From Candidatus Reconcilbacillus cellulovorans (GTDB lineage Bacteria; Bacillota; Bacilli; Paenibacillales; Reconciliibacillaceae), in contig MOXJ01000003.1 in the NCBI GenBank assembly GCA_002507565.1, positions 1 to 64,000 on the forward strand: a DNA stretch of 64,000 bases. The letters are read 5' to 3'. Positions 18,883 to 31,758 of this stretch are shown here, one piece after another (position 1 is the stretch's first letter; each line of letters starts with the position of its first letter). Both the position numbers and the translations under genes were made by a program. The notes below the pieces were generated by a model, which was not told the DNA's origin, did no database searches, and saw only the letters and a list, made by a program, of their open reading frames with translations.

Positions 18883-18923
18883 CTATTCAAGTGGCTTTCG
18901 GGACGGAAAGCGGGGTGTACGTT

Positions 18924-19136
18924 GTGGCTTTGTTGGGAAAAATAAGACAAAGCTTTCAATCGGTTTTGGAGTACTTTTCGGACAGCTTCCGCGAGCTGAA
19001 AAAAGTCAAATGGCCAAACCGCAAGGAAATGGTCGGATATACGACCGTCGTATTGACGACGGTGGCGTTCATCGCCGTTTACTTCTGGATTCTCGATTCG
19101 ATCATTTCGTTCGTTTTGCGGTTTGTTCTCGAGTAG
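18924..19136 (+). CDS. secE: SecE, preprotein translocase subunit
   Basis: Single-span membrane protein of 70 residues, close to the ~60 of other short SecE. It clamps SecY (44637) in the SecYEG channel. The amphipathic ELKKVKWPNRKEM, with the conserved Trp-Pro, precedes one hydrophobic helix (about residues 40-62). GTG 18924 is preferred to upstream in-frame starts because AAAGCGGGG lies 8 bases before it. The stop is 22 bases from nusG, the usual order. Confidence 0.92.
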   Translation: MALLGKIRQSFQSVLEYFSDSFRELKKVKWPNRKEMVGYTTVVLTTVAFIAVYFWILDSIISFVLRFVLE

Positions 19137-19158
19137 AACGAGGAGCACGAAAGCCGCG

Positions 19159-19692
19159 ATGGAAAAAAGATGGTACGTCATCCACACATACGCCGGCTAC
19201 GAGAACAAAGTCAAGGCGAACTTGGAGAAACGGATCGAATCGTTGAACATGCAGGACAAGATCTTCCGCATTCTCGTGCCGACGGAAGAGGAAGTGGTCG
19301 TCAAAGACGGCCGCAAAAAGACGGTGACGCGCAAAATTTATCCCGGTTACGTCCTCGTCGAAATGATCCAGACGGACGAGGCGTGGCACCTTGTGCGCAA
19401 TACGCCGGGCGTGACCGGTTTTGTCGGTCCCGGCGGGTCGGGCTCGAAGCCGGTTCCGCTGCAGCCGGAAGAGGCGGATCAAATTTTGCGCCAAATGGGC
19501 ATTGAAGAACCGAAGCCGAAGATCGATTTCGAGTTGAAAGAAACGGTTCGCGTGAAGACCGGACCGTTCGCCAACTTCATCGGTACCGTCGAAGAGATTA
19601 TCCCCGAAAAAAGCAAGTTGAGAGTCCATGTGAACATGTTCGGGCGCGAAACGCCGCTCGAACTCGACGTTACCCAAGTGGAAAAACTATAG
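19159..19692 (+). CDS. nusG: NusG, transcription elongation and termination factor
   Basis: Protein of 177 residues. The N-terminal NGN domain (starting [15 protein letters not shown]) binds RNA polymerase across the clamp. The C-terminal KOW domain (about 125-177, [14 protein letters not shown] onward) contacts partners such as S10 or Rho. Length and motifs are standard. The ATG at 19159 has AGGAG 13 bases upstream, a long spacing, and matches the family N-terminus. Confidence 0.97.
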   Translation: MEKRWYVIHTYAGYENKVKANLEKRIESLNMQDKIFRILVPTEEEVVVKDGRKKTVTRKIYPGYVLVEMIQTDEAWHLVRNTPGVTGFVGPGGSGSKPVPLQPEEADQILRQMGIEEPKPKIDFELKETVRVKTGPFANFIGTVEEIIPEKSKLRVHVNMFGRETPLELDVTQVEKL

Positions 19693-19732
19693 CTCCGTCG
19701 GGCCGGATTCCGGGCAAGGAGGTGTTGGACAA

Positions 19733-20158
19733 GTGGCCAAAAAAGTGATCAAAATCGTGAAGTTGCAGCTGCCGGCAGGCAAGGCGACGCCGGCGCCTCC
19801 GGTCGGTCCCGCTCTCGGCCAGGCGGGCGTCAACATCATGGCGTTCTGCAAGGAGTTCAATGCGCGGACCGCTGATCAGGCCGGGTTGATCATTCCGGTG
19901 GAGATCACCGTGTACGAAGACCGGTCGTTCACGTTCGTGCTGAAAACGCCGCCGGCGTCCGTCCTGTTGCTCAAAGCGGTCGGGCTTGAAAAAGGCTCGA
20001 GCGAGCCGAACAAGAAGCGGATCGCCACGATTAAGCGCGACAAAATCCGGCAAATCGCCGAACAGAAAATGCCGGACTTAAACGCCGCCAGCATCGAGGC
20101 CGCGATGCGCATGGTCGAAGGCACCGCCCGGAGCATGGGCATCGCCGTCGAAGACTGA
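19733..20158 (+). CDS. rplK: 50S ribosomal protein L11
   Basis: Protein of 141 residues, the usual length. It builds the GTPase-associated centre of 23S rRNA with L10/L12. The N-terminal [15 protein letters not shown] segment contains the thiostrepton-site prolines; the C-terminal RNA-binding domain ends in [16 protein letters not shown] start with AAGGAGGTG 9 bases upstream. First gene of the rplKAJL group. Confidence 0.98.
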   Translation: MAKKVIKIVKLQLPAGKATPAPPVGPALGQAGVNIMAFCKEFNARTADQAGLIIPVEITVYEDRSFTFVLKTPPASVLLLKAVGLEKGSSEPNKKRIATIKRDKIRQIAEQKMPDLNAASIEAAMRMVEGTARSMGIAVED

Positions 20159-20232
20159 CGTATCCGGTTGCGCTGTCGGCGTCGCGGTGTGGGAGGTTCG
20201 ACCGTTAGGACCACACAGGAGGGAAACGCATC

Positions 20233-20925
20233 ATGCCCAAACACGGTAAAAAGTACACGGAAGCCGCTAAGCTGATCGACCGGCAGGCGGCTTATGAGCC
20301 GCGTGAAGCAATCGAACTCGTGAAAAAAACCGCGACGGCCAAGTTCGATGAAACCGTCGAAGTCGCGATCCGGCTGGGCGTCGATCCGAAAAAGCAGGAT
20401 CAGGCCGTCCGCGGTGTGGTCGTGTTGCCGCACGGCACCGGCAAAACGAGACGCGTGCTCGTTTTCGCCAAAGGCGATAAGGCGAAAGAAGCGCAGCAGG
20501 CCGGCGCCGACTACGTCGGCGACACCGATTTGATTCAGAAAATCCAGCAGGGCTGGTTCGACTTCGACGTCTGCGTCGCGACGCCGGACATGATGAGCGA
20601 GGTCGGCAAACTCGGCCGTTTGCTCGGCGGTAAAGGCCTTATGCCGAATCCGAAGGCGGGGACGGTGACGTTCGACGTCGCCAACGCCGTAAAGGAGATC
20701 AAGGCGGGGAAAATCGAGTTCCGTACCGACCGCGCGGGGCAGATTCACGCCGCGATCGGCAAAGTTTCGTTCGATACCGATAAACTGCTTGAAAACCTGC
20801 GGGCGCTCGTCGAGGCCGTCGTCCGGGCGAAGCCGGCTGCGGCGAAGGGCGTATATCTTCGCAAAATTTCGCTGTCGTCAACGATGGGACCGGGCGTTCG
20901 CGTCGATACCGCCGTTTTCCGTTGA
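20233..20925 (+). CDS. rplA: 50S ribosomal protein L1
   Basis: Protein of 230 residues forming the mobile L1 stalk near the ribosomal E site. The signature [12 protein letters not shown] lies in the middle, and [14 protein letters not shown] marks the inserted domain edge. L1 commonly represses its own operon by binding an mRNA mimic of its rRNA site. ATG with AGGAGGGAAA upstream. It is separated from rplJ by the L10 leader. Confidence 0.98.
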   Translation: MPKHGKKYTEAAKLIDRQAAYEPREAIELVKKTATAKFDETVEVAIRLGVDPKKQDQAVRGVVVLPHGTGKTRRVLVFAKGDKAKEAQQAGADYVGDTDLIQKIQQGWFDFDVCVATPDMMSEVGKLGRLLGGKGLMPNPKAGTVTFDVANAVKEIKAGKIEFRTDRAGQIHAAIGKVSFDTDKLLENLRALVEAVVRAKPAAAKGVYLRKISLSSTMGPGVRVDTAVFR

Positions 20926-20944
20926 ACGCCGAATGCTGGATCTT

Positions 20945-21103
20945 GATTGCAAATAGCCGTAGACAGCAGGTGCCGGAGAACCGGCTTAATATCCTGCCGA
21001 GGCGAAGGGAAAAGAAAAACAGCCGCACCGTCCGCGCGATCTGCTCGGACGGCGCGGATTGTCCGCCTTTCGCCGCTGGAAAAGCCGGTCGAAAGGCGTT
21101 TTT
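20945..21103 (+). promoter_or_regulatory. L10 leader RNA with attenuator, upstream of rplJ-rplL
   Basis: The 233-base gap between rplA and rplJ contains the core of the known L10 leader: CCGTAGACAGCAGGTGCC (20957-20974) and GGCTTAATATCCTGCCGAGG (20983-21002). This mimics the L10-L12 binding site of 23S rRNA. A long hairpin follows (CCGCACCGTCCG at about 21023-21034 with CGGACGGCGCGG), then a terminator at 21064-21103. L10-L12 binding should favour termination and so balance L10/L12 supply. Confidence 0.88.
21064..21103 (+). terminator. Attenuator in the L10 leader
   Basis: CGCCTTTCG (21064-21072) pairs perfectly with CGAAAGGCG (21090-21098), followed by TTTTT and a second T run. It stands 55 bases before the rplJ start. 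Confidence 0.85.
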
Positions 21104-21158
21104 GATTTTTCGGCCTGGGGGTTTGTCGTACGGGCCGGCGATAAAGGGGGGTGCAAGC

Positions 21159-21671
21159 GTGGCGAATCCGAAGATCATCGCGGAGAAAGAGCGCATCGTT
21201 TCCGAAGTGGCCGCGAAGCTGAAAGACTACGCCTGCGCGGTGCTGACCGACTACCGAGGCCTCAACGTCGCGCAGGTGACGGAACTGCGCAAAAAGCTGC
21301 GGGAAGCCGGCGTCGAGTTCAAAGTCCTGAAAAACACGCTCGTCCGTCGGGCGGCCGTCCAGACGAACCTGCAGGGGCTGGAAGACGTTCTCGTCGGCCC
21401 CACGGCCGTCGCGTTCAGCAAGAACGATCCGGTCGCCTGCGCGAAAGTGCTGGCGGAGTTCGCGAAAACGAACGAAAACCTGAAAGTGAAGGCCGGCGTT
21501 CTGGAAGGGCGGATCGTCGGGCCGGACGAAATCAAGACGCTGGCCGAACTGCCTTCGCGCGAAGGATTGCTTTCCATGCTGCTCAGCGTTCTGCAGGCGC
21601 CGATCCGCAATTTCGCGCTCGCCGTCAAGGCGGTCGCCGAGCAGAAGCAAGGCGGCGCCCAGGCGTCGTGA
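21159..21671 (+). CDS. rplJ: 50S ribosomal protein L10
   Basis: Protein of 170 residues, base of the ribosomal stalk. The N-terminal domain binds 23S rRNA and L11 ([21 protein letters not shown] is typical). The C-terminal helix (about 135-165) anchors L12 dimers. GTG 21159 is chosen because AAAGGGGGGTG is 6-8 bases upstream and [11 protein letters not shown] is the family start; the frame opens earlier only inside the leader. Regulated by the leader at 20945-21103. Confidence 0.97.
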   Translation: MANPKIIAEKERIVSEVAAKLKDYACAVLTDYRGLNVAQVTELRKKLREAGVEFKVLKNTLVRRAAVQTNLQGLEDVLVGPTAVAFSKNDPVACAKVLAEFAKTNENLKVKAGVLEGRIVGPDEIKTLAELPSREGLLSMLLSVLQAPIRNFALAVKAVAEQKQGGAQAS

Positions 21672-21719
21672 CGGACGTCGGCACGGTTGCGATTTTCCTA
21701 AACGATGGGAGGATGTCCA

Positions 21720-22091
21720 ATGACCAAGGAACAAATCATCGAAGCGATCAAGCAGATGAGCGTTCTTGAACTGAACGATCTTGTCAAGGCGATCGAACAG
21801 GAATTCGGCGTGACCGCGGCGGCTCCCGTTGCGGTCGTCGCCGGTCCGGGGGCGGCTGCCGCTCCCGAAGCCGCGGAGCAGACCGAATTCGACGTCATTC
21901 TCGTCGAGGCGGGCGCCTCGAAGATCAACGTCATCAAGGTCGTTCGCGAAATTACCGGCCTCGGCCTCAAGGAAGCGAAAGACCTGGTCGACGGTGCGCC
22001 GAAACCGGTCAAAGAAAAAGTCTCGAAGGCCGACGCCGAGGCGATCAAGGCGAAGCTGGAGGAAGCCGGAGCGAAAGTCGAGCTGAAATGA
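21720..22091 (+). CDS. rplL: 50S ribosomal protein L7/L12
   Basis: Protein of 123 residues. An N-terminal dimerisation domain (1-33) is joined by an Ala/Pro/Gly/Val hinge (about 34-55) to the C-terminal factor-binding domain with [20 protein letters not shown]. It recruits EF-G, EF-Tu and other GTPases. ATG 21720 with GGAGGATG upstream; an ATG at 21705 is the ribosome binding region itself. Confidence 0.98.
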   Translation: MTKEQIIEAIKQMSVLELNDLVKAIEQEFGVTAAAPVAVVAGPGAAAAPEAAEQTEFDVILVEAGASKINVIKVVREITGLGLKEAKDLVDGAPKPVKEKVSKADAEAIKAKLEEAGAKVELK

Positions 22092-22111
22092 AAGCTGTCG
22101 AACGACGCGGA

Positions 22112-22146
22112 GAAGCGGGACCGTTCGTTCCGCTTCTTTCGTTTTC
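22112..22146 (+). terminator. Terminator or attenuator after rplL
   Basis: GAAGCGG (22112-22118) pairs with CCGCTTC (22130-22136), then TTTCGTTTTC. The stem is seven base pairs. It probably reduces read-through from the abundant rplJL message into rsmC. Confidence 0.7.
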
Positions 22147-22188
22147 TTCGATACGTGAAAACGTCTCCGGCCGAGAGGGGAACCCGCG

Positions 22189-22791
22189 TTGGGCGAACAT
22201 TATTTTACTCGAAACCCAACGGCAAAAAGCGACGTTCGTTTCCTCACCACCAACGTCCGAGGCCTGACGCTGGCGTTCCGGACGGACGCCGGCGTTTTTT
22301 CCCGCAGCGGCTTGGATTTCGGCACGCGTTTGCTGATCGAGTGCATGCACATTCCGGCGCATGCCCGCGTCTTGGACGTCGGGTGCGGTTACGGGCCGAT
22401 CGGCATCGCCGCGGCGAAGCTCGAGCCGACCGCGCGGGTGACGATGATCGACGTTAATGAACGCGCGGTCGCGCTGGCGGCGTTCAATGCGTCGCAAAAC
22501 GGCGTTCCGGGTATCCGAGTGCTCGCGGGTGACGGATTTGCGCCCGTATTGGGCGAGGCGTTCGATGTCATTCTGACAAACCCGCCGGTCAGGGCGGGAA
22601 AAGCCGTCGTTTATCGCTTGTTCGAGCAGGCGGCCCGGCATCTTGCGCCCGGCGGAGCGTTTTGGGTCGTCATGCGCAAGCAGCAGGGCGCGCTTTCAGC
22701 GTTTGAAAAACTGAAGGAGCTGTTTCCGGACGCGGACGTCGTGAACCGGCGCAAAGGTTATTACGTTTTCAGGGCTTCAGGGCGCGCATGA
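22189..22791 (+). CDS. RsmC-like class I methyltransferase (YbxB type)
   Basis: Protein of 200 residues of the short RsmC family, related to the enzyme that makes m2G1207 in 16S rRNA. The S-adenosylmethionine site is VLDVGCGYGPIGIAA (about 62-76), and NPP appears in ILTNPPVRAGK, the motif of N-methylating enzymes. It corresponds in place to ybxB between rplL and rpoB of Bacillus. Start is TTG 22189 with GAGAGGGGAA 6-7 bases upstream; the next downstream ATG would remove conserved residues. The rRNA target is inferred from family. Confidence 0.87.
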   Translation: MGEHYFTRNPTAKSDVRFLTTNVRGLTLAFRTDAGVFSRSGLDFGTRLLIECMHIPAHARVLDVGCGYGPIGIAAAKLEPTARVTMIDVNERAVALAAFNASQNGVPGIRVLAGDGFAPVLGEAFDVILTNPPVRAGKAVVYRLFEQAARHLAPGGAFWVVMRKQQGALSAFEKLKELFPDADVVNRRKGYYVFRASGRA

Positions 22792-22792
22792 T

Positions 22793-22821
22793 TTGACTCA
22801 AGATCGGAGATGTGATATGAT
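22793..22821 (+). promoter_or_regulatory. Promoter of rpoB-rpoC
   Basis: TTGACT (22793-22798), 17-base spacer, TATGAT (22816-22821), with TG pairs just upstream of the -10. It begins 2 bases after the rsmC-like stop and gives a 5' leader of about 275 bases. Confidence 0.85.
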
Positions 22822-22827
22822 TAAGCA

Positions 22828-23101
22828 ATGTCAGTATTTATGATCGGGCGAAGTGCGCACGGGTTCCGAGCTTGCGAGGAAAGGAAACTCCGGAGTGGTG
22901 CGGAACGTATATTTCGGCTACAAGACGGACACGCTGGAATTGGAACATTTTTCCCTTTGGTGCGGCTTTTCGCGGCTCGGCTGAAGGGGGAGCGGGGGTG
23001 TCCGTTTTTCTTCTTTTTCCCCTTATCAGGTTTTTTTGGTATTTCGATCCCGGTCGTTGATCCGCTCGGCACATGAACGCGACATAAGGGGTGAATCGAA
23101 G
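22828..23101 (+). promoter_or_regulatory. Long structured rpoB leader, gene-free
   Basis: No credible gene lies in these 274 bases. GTTCCG (22863-22868) pairs with CGGAAC (22901-22906), enclosing a smaller CTCCGGAG element. Further on a terminator-like hairpin stands at 22981-23037. The arrangement of promoter, structured RNA, terminator and gene suggests attenuation of rpoBC. I do not recognise it as a named RNA family. Confidence 0.6.
22981..23037 (+). terminator. Terminator-like hairpin in the rpoB leader
   Basis: CTGAAGGGGGA (22981-22991) pairs with TTCCCCTTATCAG (about 23017-23029, two-base bulge), with a large T-rich loop, followed by GTTTTTTT ending at 23037. The loop of roughly 25 bases makes it weaker than the other terminators here. 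Confidence 0.55.
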
Positions 23102-26100
23102 TTGGCCGGACAAGTCGCCTCATTCGGTCGACGTATCCGCAGGACGTATGCGCGTATCCAAGAAGTGCTCGAAGTGCCGAATTTGATCGAAATCCAGAAA
23201 AAGTCATATCAGTGGTTTCTGGACGAAGGGTTGCGCGAATTATTCCGCGACATCTCTCCGATTACGGATTTTACCGGCAATCTCGCGCTGGAGTTCGTCG
23301 ATTACACGCTGGGCGATCCGAAATACGACGTCGACGAGGCGAAGGAGCGCGACGTCACGTACGCGGCCCCGCTTCGTGTGAAGGTGCGTCTAATCAATCA
23401 CGAGACGGGCGAAGTGAAAGAGCAGGAAGTGTTCATGGGCGATTTTCCGCTCATGACGGAGACGGGCACATTTATCATCAACGGTGCGGAGCGCGTCATC
23501 GTCAGCCAGCTCGTTCGTTCCCCGAGTGTTTATTTCAGCGCGAAAACGGACAAAAACGGCAAGAAAACGTATACGGCAACCGTCATTCCGAACCGAGGCG
23601 CCTGGCTGGAGCTTGAGGCCGACGCGAAGGACATCGTGTATGTGCGCATCGACCGGACGCGCAAAATTCCGGTCACCGTGCTGCTTCGCGCCCTCGGCTT
23701 CGGCACCGACGCCGCGATCCTTGAACTGCTTGGCGACGACGAATTTATTCGGAACACGCTGGAAAAGGACAATACCGATTCGCCGGAGCGCGCGCTGATC
23801 GAGATTTACGAACGGCTTCGTCCCGGCGAGCCGCCGACGATCGAGAACGCTCGGAATTTGCTGATTTCGAGGTTTTTCGATCCGAAGCGGTACGATCTTG
23901 CGCCGGTCGGCCGCTACAAGATGAACAAGAAGCTGCATTTAAAAAACCGGCTGTTCAATCAAAGGTTGGCCGAACCGATCGTCCATCCGAAGACGGGTGA
24001 AATTTTGGCCGAGGCCGGTCAGCTGGTCGACCGCAGGCTGCTCGACGCGATTTTGCCGGCGCTCGATGCCGATGAGGGCGTCTGCGAAGAGGTGTATCGC
24101 CTGTCCGGCGGCGTGCTGGACGTCGATTCGATCCGCGTGCAGAGCGTCAAAATCTATTCGCCGGCGGAAGACGGCAAGATCATCAAAATCATTTCCAACG
24201 GCCGCGTCGACAAATCGGTCAAACACATTACGATCGCTGACATCGTCGCGTCCGTCAGCTATTTTATCAATTTGCTGCACGGCGTCGGCGACGTCGACGA
24301 CATCGACCATCTTGGCAACCGCCGTCTCCGGTCGGTCGGCGAACTTTTGCAGAACCAGTTCCGCATCGGCTTGGCGCGCATGGAACGCGTCGTTCGCGAA
24401 CGGATGTCGATCCAGGACGCCAACCTGATCACGCCGCAGGCTTTGATCAACATTCGTCCGGTCATTGCGGCGATCAAGGAGTTTTTCGGCAGCTCCCAGC
24501 TGTCGCAGTTTATGGACCAGACCAACCCGCTGGCCGAGTTGACGCACAAGCGGCGCCTTTCCGCGCTTGGCCCGGGCGGCTTGACGCGCGAGCGCGCCGG
24601 TTTCGAGGTGCGCGACGTCCATCATTCGCATTACGGACGTATGTGTCCGATCGAAACGCCGGAAGGCCCGAACATCGGCCTAATCAACTCGCTGTCGACC
24701 TACGCGCGCGTCAACGAATATGGGTTCATCGAGGCGCCGTACCGCAAGGTCGACCCGGCGACCGGACGCGTGACGAACGAGATCGTCTACCTGACCGCCG
24801 ACGAGGAAGACAATTACGTCATCGCGCAGGCGAACGCGGAGCTGAACGAGGACGGTACGTTCAAACATGATCACGTCGTCGTGCGGTACAAGGACGACAT
24901 TTTAACGTTACCGAAAGATCGCGTCGACTTCATGGACGTTTCGCCGAAGCAGGTCGTGTCTGTCGCGACGGCGCTTATACCGTTCCTCGAGCACGACGAC
25001 TCCAACCGTGCGCTGATGGGTTCCAACATGCAGCGCCAGGCGGTGCCCCTGCTCGTGCCGGAGGCGCCGATCGTCGGCACCGGCATGGAATACAAGGCGG
25101 CCAAGGATTCCGGCGTCTGCGTCATTGCCAAACATGACGGCGTCGTCGAACGCGTGACGGCGAACGAGATTTGGGTTCGCCGTACCGGCACCGTCGATGG
25201 ACGGAAAGTGAAAGGCAACGTCGATAAATACAAGCTGCATAAGTTTTTGCGGTCCAACCAGGGCACCTGCATCAACCAGCGGCCGCTCGTCCGCAAAGGC
25301 GACGTTGTCCGGGAAGGCGATATCATCGCCGACGGCCCGTCGACCGAACAGGGCGAGCTTGCGCTCGGCCGCAACGTGCTCGTGGCGTTCATGCCGTGGG
25401 AAGGATACAACTACGAAGACGCGATTTTGCTCAGCGAACGCCTCGTCAAGGAAGACGTATATACCTCGATCCACATTGAGGAATACGAGTGCGAGGCGCG
25501 CGACACGAAGCTCGGTCCCGAGGAAATCACTCGCGACATTCCGAACGTCGGCGAAGACGCGCTTCGCAACCTCGACGAGCGCGGCATCATTCGCGTCGGC
25601 GCGGAGATCAGCGCCGGCGACATACTCGTCGGCAAAGTGACGCCGAAAGGTGTAACCGAGCTGACGGCGGAAGAGCGCCTGCTTCATGCGATTTTCGGCG
25701 AAAAGGCGCGCGAAGTGCGCGATACCTCGCTGCGCGTGCCGCACGGCACCGGCGGCATTGTCGTCGACGTCAAGGTGTTTACGCGCGACAACGGCGATGA
25801 ACTCCCGCCCGGCGTCAATCAGCTCGTGCGCGTCTACATTGCGCAGAAGCGGAAAATTTCCGAAGGCGACAAAATGGCCGGACGCCACGGTAACAAAGGC
25901 GTCATCGCCCGCATTTTGCCGGAAGAGGACATGCCGTTTCTGCCCGACGGCACCCCGGTCGACGTGGTGCTCAATCCGCTCGGCGTGCCGAGCCGCATGA
26001 ACCTCGGCCAAATCCTCGAAGTCCATCTCGGCATGGCGGCCAAAGCACTGGGCATTCACGTTGCGACGCCCGTGTTCGACGGCGCGCGTGAGGAAGACGT

Positions 26101-26659
26101 GTTCGAAACGATGAAGGAAGCCGGCATGCAACCGAACGGCAAAACGATTCTGTACGACGGCCGCACGGGCGAGCCGTTCGAGCGCGAGGTGACCGTCGGC
26201 GTCATGTACATGATCAAGCTTGCCCACATGGTCGACGACAAAATTCATGCACGGTCGACGGGGCCGTATTCGCTCGTCACGCAGCAGCCGCTTGGCGGCA
26301 AAGCCCAATTCGGCGGCCAGCGGTTCGGCGAGATGGAAGTGTGGGCGCTCGAGGCTTACGGCGCCGCCTATACGCTTCAGGAAATTCTGACCGTCAAGTC
26401 CGACGACGTCGTCGGGCGAGTCAAGACGTACGAAGCGATCGTCAAGGGCGAGAACGTGCCGGAGCCCGGCGTGCCGGAATCGTTTAAGGTGTTGATCAAG
26501 GAATTGCAGAGCCTCGGCATGGACGTCAAGATTTTGGCCGGCGACGAACAGGAAATCGAGATCAAGGAATTCGAAGAAGAGGAGGACGGCGGCAGCGACA
26601 AGCTGAGCCTCAACCTTCCGGATCTCGAAGTCGGCACGAAAGATGTCGGCATCAAATGA
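23102..26659 (+). CDS. rpoB: RNA polymerase beta subunit
   Basis: Protein of 1185 residues. The rifampicin region is clear: [20 protein letters not shown], then [32 protein letters not shown] and the C-terminal [20 protein letters not shown] clamp region are conserved. The start is TTG 23102, with AAGGGGTG 8 bases upstream and the family N-terminus ([19 protein letters not shown]). The frame is open further upstream only into the leader. No lineage-specific insertion is visible. The gap to rpoC is 33 bases. Confidence 0.98.
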   Translation: MAGQVASFGRRIRRTYARIQEVLEVPNLIEIQKKSYQWFLDEGLRELFRDISPITDFTGNLALEFVDYTLGDPKYDVDEAKERDVTYAAPLRVKVRLINHETGEVKEQEVFMGDFPLMTETGTFIINGAERVIVSQLVRSPSVYFSAKTDKNGKKTYTATVIPNRGAWLELEADAKDIVYVRIDRTRKIPVTVLLRALGFGTDAAILELLGDDEFIRNTLEKDNTDSPERALIEIYERLRPGEPPTIENARNLLISRFFDPKRYDLAPVGRYKMNKKLHLKNRLFNQRLAEPIVHPKTGEILAEAGQLVDRRLLDAILPALDADEGVCEEVYRLSGGVLDVDSIRVQSVKIYSPAEDGKIIKIISNGRVDKSVKHITIADIVASVSYFINLLHGVGDVDDIDHLGNRRLRSVGELLQNQFRIGLARMERVVRERMSIQDANLITPQALINIRPVIAAIKEFFGSSQLSQFMDQTNPLAELTHKRRLSALGPGGLTRERAGFEVRDVHHSHYGRMCPIETPEGPNIGLINSLSTYARVNEYGFIEAPYRKVDPATGRVTNEIVYLTADEEDNYVIAQANAELNEDGTFKHDHVVVRYKDDILTLPKDRVDFMDVSPKQVVSVATALIPFLEHDDSNRALMGSNMQRQAVPLLVPEAPIVGTGMEYKAAKDSGVCVIAKHDGVVERVTANEIWVRRTGTVDGRKVKGNVDKYKLHKFLRSNQGTCINQRPLVRKGDVVREGDIIADGPSTEQGELALGRNVLVAFMPWEGYNYEDAILLSERLVKEDVYTSIHIEEYECEARDTKLGPEEITRDIPNVGEDALRNLDERGIIRVGAEISAGDILVGKVTPKGVTELTAEERLLHAIFGEKAREVRDTSLRVPHGTGGIVVDVKVFTRDNGDELPPGVNQLVRVYIAQKRKISEGDKMAGRHGNKGVIARILPEEDMPFLPDGTPVDVVLNPLGVPSRMNLGQILEVHLGMAAKALGIHVATPVFDGAREEDVFETMKEAGMQPNGKTILYDGRTGEPFEREVTVGVMYMIKLAHMVDDKIHARSTGPYSLVTQQPLGGKAQFGGQRFGEMEVWALEAYGAAYTLQEILTVKSDDVVGRVKTYEAIVKGENVPEPGVPESFKVLIKELQSLGMDVKILAGDEQEIEIKEFEEEEDGGSDKLSLNLPDLEVGTKDVGIK

Positions 26660-26692
26660 CACCGGCGCCATGCGCGTGAGGAGGGTCGCCCC

Positions 26693-30327
<3,635 letters not shown>

Positions 30328-30331
<4 letters not shown>

Positions 30332-30357
30332 CAAGGCAATCCGTCGGGTGCTAATAT
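30328..30357 (+). promoter_or_regulatory. Promoter of the L7Ae-str group
   Basis: Perfect TTGACA (30328-30333) overlapping the rpoC stop, 18-base spacer, TAATAT (30352-30357) preceded by TGC. It would drive the L7Ae-like gene, rpsL, rpsG, fusA and tuf. Confidence 0.82.
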
Positions 30358-30411
30358 TACGGAGTGTGCCAATCCCGAAGGTCGCTTTTGATTCGAGGAA
30401 GTGTGTTCCGC

Positions 30412-30663
30412 ATGCCGCTTGGGAAAGAGAAGCTGACCGGGAAGCTGCGCATTGGCACCAAACAGACGTCCAGGCTGGTCGAATCCGGTAAAGCGAGCGA
30501 AGTGTTCGTCGCCAAGGACGCCGACCCGAAAGTGACGGGGAAAGTCGTCGATCTTTGCCGGCAGAAGGGGATACCCGTCACGTACGTCGACTCGATGAAG
30601 CAGCTCGGTAAAGCTTGCGGCATCGAAGTCGGCGCGGCGATGGCGGCGATTGAGCGTGAGTGA
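30412..30663 (+). CDS. L7Ae-family ribosomal protein, YbxF type
   Basis: Protein of 83 residues that binds kink-turn RNA, as shown for YbxF and YlxQ of Bacillus. [22 protein letters not shown] holds the RNA-binding loop residues of the family. ATG 30412 with GAGGAAG 10 bases upstream gives the expected length (82 in Bacillus); the frame opens at GTG 30364, but that lies too close to the promoter. It sits between rpoC and rpsL as in Bacillus. Its role is probably on the ribosome, not proven. Confidence 0.9.
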   Translation: MPLGKEKLTGKLRIGTKQTSRLVESGKASEVFVAKDADPKVTGKVVDLCRQKGIPVTYVDSMKQLGKACGIEVGAAMAAIERE

Positions 30664-30693
30664 AGCGGCCGGGCGCATGACGAGGCGTGGCAC

Positions 30694-30742
30694 GGGGAAG
30701 GGCGAATGCGGGCCGTTTGCCGGCCGGCATCTGCCCTTTCCT
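30694..30742 (+). promoter_or_regulatory. Hairpin in the rpsL leader, possible attenuator
   Basis: The 141-base gap before rpsL contains GGGGAAGGGCGAATGC (30694-30709) facing GCATCTGCCCTTTCC (30727-30741) around a GGCC/GGCC inner stem. It is followed by TTATTG, only weakly T-rich. It could be a partial terminator or a protein-binding leader. Confidence 0.4.
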
Positions 30743-30804
30743 TATTGTCCGTCGTTGAACGCCTGGATCTGTGGGCTTGCTACGTCTCAAAAGGAGGTGG
30801 CCGT

Positions 30805-31224
30805 ATGCCAACCATCAACCAGTTGGTGCGCAAAGGTCGTCAGGCCAAGATCGTAAAGTCCAAGTCGCCCGCTCTTCAAAAAGGATACAACGCCCTAAAG
30901 CGGGTCCAGACGAACCTGAGCTCTCCGCAAAAGCGCGGCGTTTGCGTCCGCGTCGGCACGATGACGCCGAAGAAGCCGAACTCCGCGTTGCGGAAATATG
31001 CGCGCGTTCGCCTGACCAACCGCGTCGAAGTGACCGCGTACATCCCGGGAATCGGCCATAATCTGCAGGAGCACAGCGTCGTCCTCATTCGCGGCGGCCG
31101 CGTCAAGGACCTGCCGGGCGTCCGCTACCATATCATCCGCGGGACGTTGGACGCGGCTGGCGTTGCCAACCGCAAGCAGGGCCGTTCCAAGTACGGCGCG
31201 AAGCGGCCGAAGGAGAAGAAATAA
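30805..31224 (+). CDS. rpsL: 30S ribosomal protein S12
   Basis: Protein of 139 residues at the decoding centre. The [11 protein letters not shown] loop (54-64), site of streptomycin-resistance mutations, is wild type by comparison with the family, as is [16 protein letters not shown] 30805 after a near-perfect AAAGGAGGTGG. The frame is open upstream but only through non-conserved residues. Followed by rpsG after 24 bases. Confidence 0.98.
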   Translation: MPTINQLVRKGRQAKIVKSKSPALQKGYNALKRVQTNLSSPQKRGVCVRVGTMTPKKPNSALRKYARVRLTNRVEVTAYIPGIGHNLQEHSVVLIRGGRVKDLPGVRYHIIRGTLDAAGVANRKQGRSKYGAKRPKEKK

Positions 31225-31248
31225 TCGCGACGCGAAAGGGGGATGACG

Positions 31249-31719
31249 ATGCCACGCAGGGGACCCGTACCGAAGCGCGACGTGATGCCGGATCCGATCT
31301 ACAACAGCAAGCTGGTCACCCGACTGATCAACCGCATCATGGTCGACGGAAAAAAAGGAGTCGCGCAGCGCATCCTGTACGAAGCGTTCGAGATCGTCCG
31401 GCAGCGCACCGGGCGCGATCCATTGGACGTACTGGAGCAGGCGTTGAAAAACGTGATGCCGGTCTTGGAAGTGCGGGCTAGACGTGTCGGCGGCGCGAAC
31501 TACCAGGTGCCGATCGAGGTCAAGCCGGACCGACGTGTATCGCTCGGCTTGCGCTGGTTGGTAAACTATGCCCGGCTGCGCGGGGAAAAGACGATGCAGG
31601 AGCGGTTGGCGAACGAGATCATCGACGCCAGCAACAATACCGGCGGAGCCGTCAAGAAGCGCGAGGAAACGCACAAGATGGCCGAGGCGAACCGCGCGTT
31701 CGCGCACTACCGCTGGTAA
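31249..31719 (+). CDS. rpsG: 30S ribosomal protein S7
   Basis: Protein of 156 residues, which nucleates assembly of the 16S 3' domain and lines the E site. [12 protein letters not shown] is the family start; the ATG at 31249 is 6 bases from AAAGGGGG, while ATG 31243 would be adjacent to it. Ends in [12 protein letters not shown], as usual. Confidence 0.98.
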   Translation: MPRRGPVPKRDVMPDPIYNSKLVTRLINRIMVDGKKGVAQRILYEAFEIVRQRTGRDPLDVLEQALKNVMPVLEVRARRVGGANYQVPIEVKPDRRVSLGLRWLVNYARLRGEKTMQERLANEIIDASNNTGGAVKKREETHKMAEANRAFAHYRW

Positions 31720-31758
31720 TCCGGGGGAAAAGGGGATGAAAGGGGACTAACGACCGTC

